Below, piece by piece: positions 56,842 through 64,000 of a stretch of DNA of 64,000 nt. The notes under the pieces are model-generated. The model searched no databases and had not been told where the DNA came from. It saw nothing but the letters and a program-made list of their open reading frames with translations. The stretch is from positions 3,100,001 through 3,164,000 of the forward strand of contig JAKSGN010000043.1 of assembly GCA_024180945.1 (NCBI GenBank), given 5' to 3'. Position 1 is the first letter of the stretch, and each line of letters starts with the position of its first letter. The stretch is from Macrophomina tecta. Lineage: Eukaryota > Ascomycota > Dothideomycetes > Botryosphaeriales > Botryosphaeriaceae. A program made the translations under genes and the position numbers.

Positions 56842-57186
56842 CCATCTAGTTCTCGGCCTGCCACGCTTCCCACGCTGTCGAGGCCCCTGGATGTTGAGAA
56901 ACAGAGAACGCTCGAGAGGGGCATCCTGAAGGGCCGCCGTATCGCTCACATAATCGCACCTTGCCCCGAAGGCACCGCAGTTCTTGCACTCGGGTTTTGT
57001 TTCGTCGCACTGGCCGTGGCGGTTGTTAGCCACACTATCGCTGCTCTTCTTCGGGGCTTCTACCTTGATCCTTCGCTTCTTGCAATTTCCACATCCGGTA
57101 CGAGATTTCCTGTGGGACTGCCGCAAGCGTTTTTGATGGGCGGAGGGCTGTGCTGGCGGCGGAGGAAGTGGTGGCTGTGAATTCAT
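56842..57186 (-). pseudogene. N-terminal part of the Zn2Cys6 regulator gene, with the DNA-binding domain
   Basis: Exons 57186-57064 and 57009-56842 with a 54-nt GT-AG intron, then the transposon. Spliced, the zinc cluster reads SRTGCGNCKKRRIK / CDETKPECKNCGAFGARCDY, giving the correct C-x2-C-x6-C-x6-C-x2-C-x6-C spacing. The intron has no stop and is frame-neutral; if retained it would add 18 residues inside the cluster. KRGRPRTRW downstream resembles an AT-hook. The frame enters the transposon and stops after about 50 foreign residues. Removing the element and one duplication copy joins the frame as RWDA-QQPAPP with the part at 52933-54108. An upstream ATG at 57327 is possible; 57186 gives a typical short lead to the cluster. 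Confidence 0.88.
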
Positions 57187-58860
57187 CTGAGGCGGATGAG
57201 TATACGGAATACTACCGCATTCAGGCGAGCGGACACGGTTCCTCGACTGTATACCCGCCACTGCCGGAAGACGGCTAGTATAGACAGCTTGATGGTTGGG
57301 CCGAGGCGCCGGTCCGTGTGGCGCCATTCTATATTAGGCTATTTTCCGGATGCGTGTTATCCTTTAGCTTTCCAGCCTAGAGTCGCCTCGTCCTTGAACT
57401 GCGGTGCCGTGGCACAGGCTGTGCACCATACCATACGCTCTCACATGCAAAGTCTTCGTTGCCTCTCCGTGGGGCTTTATTTCGCGATTTCTGCAAGACA
57501 TTCTAGTAGCTTGCAAGGCCCGCGGACCGCCCACTGCGAATTGCCTCTCTGGCTTGCGCTTTCGAGTACTCTCCATTCTTAAAGGGAAACTTTGTCAAAT
57601 CGTTGCCGGCCAATTAGAGGTGCCAAACCCGGGTCCTCGCCCCGGTTGGCAATGACCAACGTGTCCCACTATTGAATAAAATTCACATACGACTCGCCAA
57701 AGACGTGGGAGCTCCGAAAGATATTCTCAGAACGCCCATTTTCTTTCCTTTAAACTGCCCAGCAGACCACTCAGAAAGAAATGCAAAGAGCTTTTGCACG
57801 CTTAAATGATTACTTTCGCCATTGTAATCTCCACCCAAAAGTTGAGTCCGGCCCCATAAGGCCCGGTGAACGCTTCCAGTTGCTGACGATGATGAAGAGC
57901 GTGACCCGCGATCGAATTCGTTTACAGCAAGGCAACCGCTCTGTGGATAAGGGCAGTTTCACATCACGGTCAGTGCTTACTTGGAGAGGAAAGGCCGTTT
58001 GCAAGATACCTGGACTATGTCAGACTTCCACAGGGCAATTCCTGTTGATATTTTCTTGGCCTTTTTTTTTTGTGGTCATAAACCGTGGCTGCGGCGCGGA
58101 CATTCTCATCAATTTGGGCCTCTGCCTTTCTCGGCTGGCTCCCGGGAGTCATTCGTACGCTTCGCCGCTGGAATCAACTTCGGCTGAAAATGAATGACGC
58201 TGCTGACTTCACCCTCGAGACGCTTACTACGTTACCTCTCGTGCGAAGGAAATCGACTCACCCGTACGAGTGACACGTCAATGCTGTAGAGAATGGTTGT
58301 GTTATGGCACCTTTGAGGAAAAGCATCGGATGGACGGGATAGCGAGCGGACGCCGCAAAAAGTCACTACAGCAGGGCGTAGTGATTGGTTGACCGGGTGG
58401 CGTGTTGCCGCCGGGCTCGAATGCGCAACACATCTCGTTGCCCAACATATTCCACCGAAAGTAACAGAAGCCAGAGCCATCGCGTGACAGAACGACGAGC
58501 AGCGGAGTAGTATGCCGCGTCATCAAGTTTCCCGCCATCAAGCTGATTCCGAACTCAAGCCGGCAACGGGTGGGATGATGTCTCCAATGACAGAAGCTGT
58601 CGGCGGCAGAGAGGTCCGACACTCCGCTCGCTGGCGGGAAGGGCTTCACCTCTCGACAGCGGCGCCGCCCAATGGGGGATTGCGGCTCTTTCACCATCAC
58701 TCAGCTGCGTGTCAGCTGGCCAAACCGGTGAGGTCTAGGGCTCGACGCTCGCCCCTTTGGGCCTGCAAAGGCTGTCGCACGAGATTACCGTGGCCGCCGA
58801 GGCCGACATGAACCCCAATCGGATCAGCCATTGACGTGCGAGTCAGGCCTGCCGAATATT

Positions 58861-58888
58861 GACGACTACGACGACGACGACGACGACG
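58861..58888. repeat. (GAC)n microsatellite
   Basis: Nine near-perfect GAC units (one is TAC) in non-coding DNA upstream of the ferric reductase gene. Confidence 0.8.
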
Positions 58889-59145
58889 AAGTCGTGAGCT
58901 GAAGGCTCTGAGCGACTTTCCTGCTGAAGCTTGTGCCCGTCGACCGTGGCACGCGATGTTTTCTGGTGAAGGGAAGATCCCGGGCCAGACCTCGCTCCTC
59001 CTGCCTGGCCTCGATGTGGTGGGATCGATCTGCCTCTGTCATGCACATGCGAATTTTTCTCTACTGCCCTGCTCACACCCAGTAGTACTAAAGCCCACTG
59101 CGTTGATATCGATGTGGGTTGATCAGCATGCCTTATGATCGGCAT

Positions 59146-59158
59146 AGATAGCGGATAG
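59146..59158 (+). promoter_or_regulatory. Paired GATA motifs upstream of the ferric reductase gene
   Basis: AGATAG and GGATAG lie 7 bp apart, about 400 nt before the ATG. AGATAG fits HGATAR, the core bound by iron-sensing GATA repressors (SreA/Sre1 type). Short motifs occur by chance, so this is suggestive only. Confidence 0.25.
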
Positions 59159-59426
59159 AGGAGATCCGGCCGCGCCTGATTTGACTTTGAGTTCCCCGAG
59201 GCGCATTGGCACCGACCCGCAGACCTTGGATAACCTTGTTGTGGTCCAGCTGGGATGCTCGTTCCGGCTGTTCTCGCTTGCGGCGGGTGTATTGCGTTGA
59301 CGCGAAGTGGCCCGAAAATAAACAAGAGCAAAAGTGATGCGAAAAGCCCGACCTCATATGCGCTCATGTCTCAATGCACTCTAAGCCCGGAAACGGGGCG
59401 AAGAGGTACGTCGGCGATCTGGAGTT

Positions 59427-59433
59427 TATATAG
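59427..59433 (+). promoter_or_regulatory. TATA box of the ferric reductase gene
   Basis: TATATAG within GAGTTTATATAGACACC, 130 nt before the ATG at 59557. Confidence 0.45.
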
Positions 59434-59556
59434 ACACCATGGCCTATACTACAAATCCAGCCATTTGCTTCCCCAGACTCACTGGAAGGTCGTGTTGTTG
59501 TATGCTCCCTTGTTCCTCGAAGCCGCCCTCCATCTGTACACAGGACCCCGGGAACA

Positions 59557-61699
59557 ATGCCTCCTAATCGATGGCCCGGTGGCTCTATTCCAAGCGGAGT
59601 TCCCTACGAGGATCTCCCAATAACGAACCCCCACTGCAACACCGACAGCTGCCACGCTTTTGCAGCGGGCTGGAACGAGTCCTACAGGGAAACGAGTCTG
59701 ATTAGCCAAATCGACTACGGATTTTGGGTGCTCTGTTACTACCTCTCCTGGACCGTTTTGTTTGTTGTTGCCTACTCCATCCACCTCATCAGAGACCATC
59801 TCGTGCGTCGGGACTCAAAGGGAAACGCACCAACCCACCACCCCGACTGGAAGAATATTCTGGTGGCTCGGTACCGCTCCGTGGCATATCGACGCTTCAC
59901 CGGCCGCCTGAGTGCTCTGCCGTCTTTTGGCATCTTGAGCCTGTTCTCCGTCTCAACGGTATTCTGCGCGTGTCTCATCTTCCCAGAGCAACCATACCTC
60001 CGGTCTCACTTCCGGTTCGGATCACCACCTCTTTCCGTACGTTGCGCGCTATGTATCGCGGCTCTGATGCCCCTCTTGATAGCACTCGGCGGAAAAGTCA
60101 ACCTAATCACAGTAGCAACCGGCGTCTGCTACACGAAGCTCAGTGTCTTTCATAGATACGTAGGAGGTGTGATTTTTGCTCTGTCGACAATCCATGTGGT
60201 AAGGACACCGGCCCAACTCTCCGTAATCTCGCGCCGACATCTGCAGATTCCTCATATGTATGCCCCCGTGAAAGACGGCGGCGTGGCGTATCTTGCCCAG
60301 TTGTACATCGACCAAAAACGCGAGGTGAGCGGATGTCCATTCTCCTCCGCCAAGCTCAGGACTTCTTCCGTCCGCAATGCTGATTCTTTAGCTCTCCGGG
60401 ACCATCCTGTACTTCCTCTTCATCTGGCTCATGCTCCTTTCTCTTCCATGGGTCCGCCGAAGAGCGCATGAGTTCTTCGTCTGCTCTCATGTGTTCTTGG
60501 GCGTCTCATTCATCGGCATTCTTGCCTGGCACATCAAAGGGGAGTACATCTCGGTCAGTGCTCTGCGCTTCGCTTTCACGCTGGGACTGACGCAATGAGT
60601 CCAGCCGGTCTACATGTACGTGACGGTCGGCGTCCTGCTCATCCAAAGCATCCTCCGCCTGGCCGGCGGCCGCACCATCACCGGCTACCCGACCACGATC
60701 GAGCCGCTCCCGTGCAGGGTGACCAAGGTCACGATTGAGGTGCCGCCCTCGTTCCGCTGGCGGCCGGGCCACCACGCCTTCCTGCGCATGCTGCACCTCT
60801 CCGTGCTCGACAACCACCCCTTCACCATCGCCTCCGTGCCCGACCGGGGCGGGCGGAGCGGCCACAGGCTCGTCTTCCTCGTGCGCGCGCACGCCGGCTT
60901 CACGGCCCGCCTCTCCGCCGCCGCCGCCAAGCCGCCCGCCGCGCCGCCCCTCGTCCGCACCCTCGTCGACGGCCCGCACGGCGGCTACGCGCCGCGCTTG
61001 CACCGGCGCGTCGACGTGGTCGCCCTCGTCGCCGGAGGCACGGGCATCACGGCCGTCTTGCCGTGGGCGCTCCACCTGGCTGGCCACATGGCGGAGGGCG
61101 GGTGCCGGCTGCGCGCCGTGAGGCTTGCGTGGATTGTGCGCGAGGTAGATTGCGTGCGCTGGGTGGGGAGGGAGCTGATTGATGCTGTGAATGAAGTGGC
61201 GGGGGCGGGGGCGGGAAGACGGCTGGTGGTCGATGTCTACGTCACGGGCGGCGAGGCAGAGGAGAAGGCTTCGGCGGGCGGGCGTGGTGAGAGTGGTGGT
61301 GTGGAGGGCAGGCCGGACAGCGCAGCGACGGAGGCGAGCGGCGAGGGCCGTGGCAGCGGCGGCAGCGCTGAGCAACTCGCCGCGCCGCTGCCCTGCTACA
61401 AAGCCTGGCGACTACGCAGCTGCTCCGACCCCAGCACCGAGGCCGTCGATGCCCACGGAAGGACCGGCGCTGCGTCGGCAAGGGAGGAGGGCGGCTTGAA
61501 CATGCACTACGGGCGGCCGAGCGTTGCGCAGCTGCTGCCGACGCTTCTGAGTGGAACGCGGGCTTTCGTGCTGGGGTGCGGGCCAGAGAGCATGAAAGTA
61601 GAACTGTCCAACGCAGTTGCAGAGCTGCAGTTGGACATGGTGGTCAAGGCGAAGAGGATGCAGAGCATTGTCCTGCACACCGAGGCCTTTGGGTGGTAA
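59557..61699 (+). CDS. Ferric reductase-like transmembrane protein (FRE family)
   Basis: Reduces Fe(III) or Cu(II) outside the cell with cytosolic NADPH, via FAD and two membrane hemes. Exons 59557-60324, 60392-60553 and 60605-61699; 674 residues. Multiple membrane segments occupy about 50-330, with heme-ligand candidates in FHRYVGGVIFALSTIH and HEFFVCSHVFLGVSFIGI, ending at AWHIKG. The cytosolic part has the FAD motif HPFTIAS, the pyridine-nucleotide loop VDGPHGGYAP, VALVAGGTGITAVLPWALHL, and a C-terminal LGCGPESM; it ends HTEAFGW. A Gly/Ala/Glu-rich insertion of about 50 residues near 550-600 sits inside the NADPH lobe and is unusual. The short N-terminus has no clear signal peptide. Confidence 0.93.
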
Positions 61700-62862
61700 G
61701 CTGGAGGATTGCCGGCGTCTTACTTGGCTGTCCGTTGTGTATATTGCGTTTACGAATTGTGTGGCTTTTCCCAACCTTGAAATGGAACGCCAGAGTATCG
61801 TCGTGACGAGGCGGGGCACCCCGAGGCATGCATGGAGAAAAAGCAAGGGGCGGAATGCTTCTCAGGACCGATCTTTATAGTGCCGGCAGTCAGAGTGGCC
61901 AGGTCGGCTAGGCCGGGGCCGGTGCCAAAGCTTCGCTCTCATGTCCACCGGCCGGCGCCAATGGCGCCCCATCAGCGTGATACAAAGGCAAGTAAGAGTG
62001 AAATAGCGGCCCATAACATACCCAAATCGCCACACCTCACGAGCCATTCGGCCTTTCGGAGTTCCCGAGCTGGGGCTCAGCGCCCACTCCTTCTTTGCGA
62101 CATCCCACCTCTGGCAAACCTGGCAGGCTTCGCACTCCTCCACCGACCTAATTGCATGTTATTACATATCATGTACCTATCATAACATGTCGAGGGCGAT
62201 ACGTACTTCCCGGATACACAGGCAGCATGGTTTTCGAACCGCCTGCTCTTGTGAAGCGATCTTTGCACGGGGCGGGCGGACTGGAAGGGACGCGGTCGAA
62301 CTAGCGTCTGCAGCTGCCGATATAGCATATGGCCTGTCCGTGACTACAACCATATTAGCATACGAGTCACTGGCCCTATGAAATAATGGGTGGAGCGTCT
62401 TCTCGGCGGGAAGCCATAATAACTGCGTGGTTAACCGAGGGACACGAAGGACTCGAACAGGCCCGGTCGAGGCGGCCAAACTGCACGAATGTTGGGAAAC
62501 TGCGCCATGAGAGGATGGCAGGGTCGAGAAGTCGTCGCGAGTACTACGCAGTACATGTAACAAAAGTCGGTCCCCGGTACAGAGAGTATCTCCACTCTGT
62601 CGCTAGCGGTGCCACGAACCTCTGGGGACGCCGGAAAAGTACAACGAAAAAGCGCCACAACCATGCAAAGAGTCGAACTTGTAATTTTCCTTTTTCATAC
62701 TTGCCCTCAGCTACATTTAAACAACGCTCCTGGTCCCTCCTGGTTCAGAATTCTCACCCGCACTGTGCACGAGCGGCATCCGTGGATTCAACAACGCCGC
62801 CCGGCTTCTACAGGTTACCGGCCAAATGAGCTCAACCAGAACTCGACATACCATCCCAGGGA
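61700..62862. other. Convergent 3' intergenic region
   Basis: About 1.16 kb between the stops of the ferric reductase (+) and REI1 (-). Only short ORFs on both strands; nothing recognised. Confidence 0.45.
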
Positions 62863-64000
62863 TCACTGGAGAAGAGGATCCTAGATGAAGGTCAGTAAAG
62901 GCGCGTTCAAAGACCCACAGACGGAAGTAACATACCCTGAAGTGCTTTTGGAAGTTGCCCTTCTTATTCTTGGTCCACTCCGCCTTGGCCTGGTCGCGCT
63001 GTGCACGCTTAGCTTCGCGTTTCTCCACCGCGCGCACTTCCCTCTTCTTGATGTCGCTGACACCAATCATGCCGAGGCCACCGTTTGCGCGGGTGATGAG
63101 CTGCCTGCCCCGGCCGCGATCCTCGCCGCGTCCGCGTTCCTGGCCAGGCTCGAGATCGACACCACCATCATCCTCATCGTCGGAGCCTGATCGGCGCAAT
63201 GCCTGCGCCTCTTCGATAGCGAGCTGCTCGGCGCGCTCCGCAGCAGAGGGGTAGCTGCGCAGGTTCTGGCGGTAGTAGGTGCGGAGCGAGCGGTGACCGG
63301 CAGTGCGGCCGGTGGGCAAATGAAGTTCGTATTCATCGCGGTATACGGCCCGAGGGCCGCCGTGGGCGTGGCTGTGGTAGCCATCGGCGGCCTTGTGCGG
63401 GCGCGGGTCGCTGTGCGAGTGATGCTTGTGAAGGCCGAGCTTGGCGTAACGTTCTGAGCGGTCATCGATAGGAACAGAGGTGATCTCGTCCGTCGGCACA
63501 TCGGAGACGGTAGAATCGGTCTCCCAACCGTCGTCTTCGCCCGCTCCCTCACCCTCCGTTTCGGAGCCTTCCCCGTCGTCCGAGTATGTGCGAGTAAAGT
63601 CGTAAAACTCGCCGAGTTCAAGCATCTCGTCCTCTGTGTCGTACGCGATCTTGCAGTGGCCGGTATCACGCATATGCGTCTGAATTCCCGCGGCAGTATA
63701 CACAATCTTGTTGCAATACAGGCACTGGAAGTATTCGTGGATCTTCCTCCACAGGTGCTTGAGAAGAGCATCCAAATCAACAAGGTATTCCTGCTCAGGT
63801 ATGAACAGGCCGTGGAAACGCTGCATGTGGGCCAAGTTCAAGTCGCGGGTAGGAGAGCGGTAGTTGCAGAACAGGCAGTCCATGACCTGTTCTGGGACCT
63901 CGCTCTTTGCAGTGCTCGTTCTCGATAGCTGCTCCCCCTGCTGCTCTGCCTGGGCGGAGTGATGGTGCCTGGAGAGTCTGCGCGAAACGGGCTCACCATC
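62863..64000 (-). CDS. rei1: REI1/ZNF622-like cytoplasmic 60S ribosome biogenesis factor, 5' end outside the window
   Basis: Releases and recycles Arx1/Alb1 and inspects the polypeptide exit tunnel of pre-60S subunits. Main exon 64000-62936 (open to the edge), then a 55-nt intron and final exon 62880-62863. Two C2H2 fingers are visible: CLFCNYRSPTRDLNLAHMQRFH and, 26 residues on, CLYCNKIVYTAAGIQTHMRDTGH. An acidic Asp/Glu-rich segment and a His-rich patch follow. The C-terminus LGMIGVSDIKKREVRAVEKR to FQKHFRDPLLQ is the highly conserved tail that enters the tunnel. The first finger(s) and start codon are beyond base 64000. Confidence 0.94.

Larger units (their letters stand above)
57187..59556. 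other. Divergent region between the disrupted regulator and the ferric reductase
   Basis: About 2.4 kb. A 138-codon ORF at 57781-58197 (+) has no recognisable family. A GAC repeat occurs at 58861-58888. Near the reductase there are GATA cores (59146-59158) and a TATA box (59427-59433). The rest appears non-coding. Confidence 0.4.

Noticed and set aside
52933..57186. Heavy RIP mutation of the hAT element
   Set aside because: The transposase frame is open and of normal GC content; only the ends are AT-rich, as is normal for hAT elements.
1..64000. CRISPR arrays, tRNA, 5S rRNA, bacterial-type operons or Shine-Dalgarno sites
   Set aside because: Eye search found no regular spacer-repeat arrays, no tRNA B-box-like motif in context and no 5S-like sequence; the genome is eukaryotic.

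Overview
The window is nuclear DNA of a filamentous ascomycete (Pezizomycotina, probably Dothideomycetes). The evidence is short GT-AG introns (mostly 48-115 nt), GC-rich exons, fungal-only families (Lsb5, Upc2-type Zn2Cys6 regulator, LURP-one-like protein, ferric reductase, hAT transposon) and 0.3-6.4 kb spacers. No operons, CRISPR arrays, tRNA or rRNA genes were seen. Exon models were built by hand, joining exons by reading frame, splice sites and recalled family motifs; no database was searched.

Layout. 0-10 kb: the 5' part of a molybdenum-cofactor-sulfurase-like gene (-), an ABCG half-transporter (+), and two unrecognised genes (4.97-6.00 kb - and 8.56-9.62 kb +) that share a C-terminal domain and an intron position. 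10-16 kb: F-actin capping protein alpha (-) and two large, disordered, probably nuclear proteins (-). 17-23 kb: Lsb5 (+), a poorly resolved membrane-protein gene (-), a stand-alone double FolB protein (-) and a 42-residue cysteine-rich peptide gene with a TATA box (-). 23.5-30.2 kb: one 2,147-residue coiled-coil protein (-). 30-44 kb: mostly non-coding, with a PAK-family kinase (-) between two large gaps. 43.8-50 kb: MTA phosphorylase (+), lipid phosphate phosphatase (-) and a secreted EEP-jacalin fusion (+).

50-62 kb is the most dynamic part: a LURP-one-like gene (+), a tannase/feruloyl-esterase pseudogene (-), and a Zn2Cys6 regulator gene (-) cut in two by a complete 2,725-bp hAT transposon with an exact 8-bp target-site duplication. 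A ferric reductase gene (+) follows. The right edge holds most of REI1, a 60S ribosome-biogenesis factor (-).

Several genes concern the actin cytoskeleton, endocytosis and polarity (capping protein, Lsb5, PAK kinase, perhaps the coiled-coil protein). The rest are household metabolism (MTA salvage, pterin, lipid phosphate, Mo-cofactor), transport and secretion. The main discoveries are the hAT-disrupted regulator, the shared unnamed domain, the cysteine-rich mini-protein and the tannase relic.
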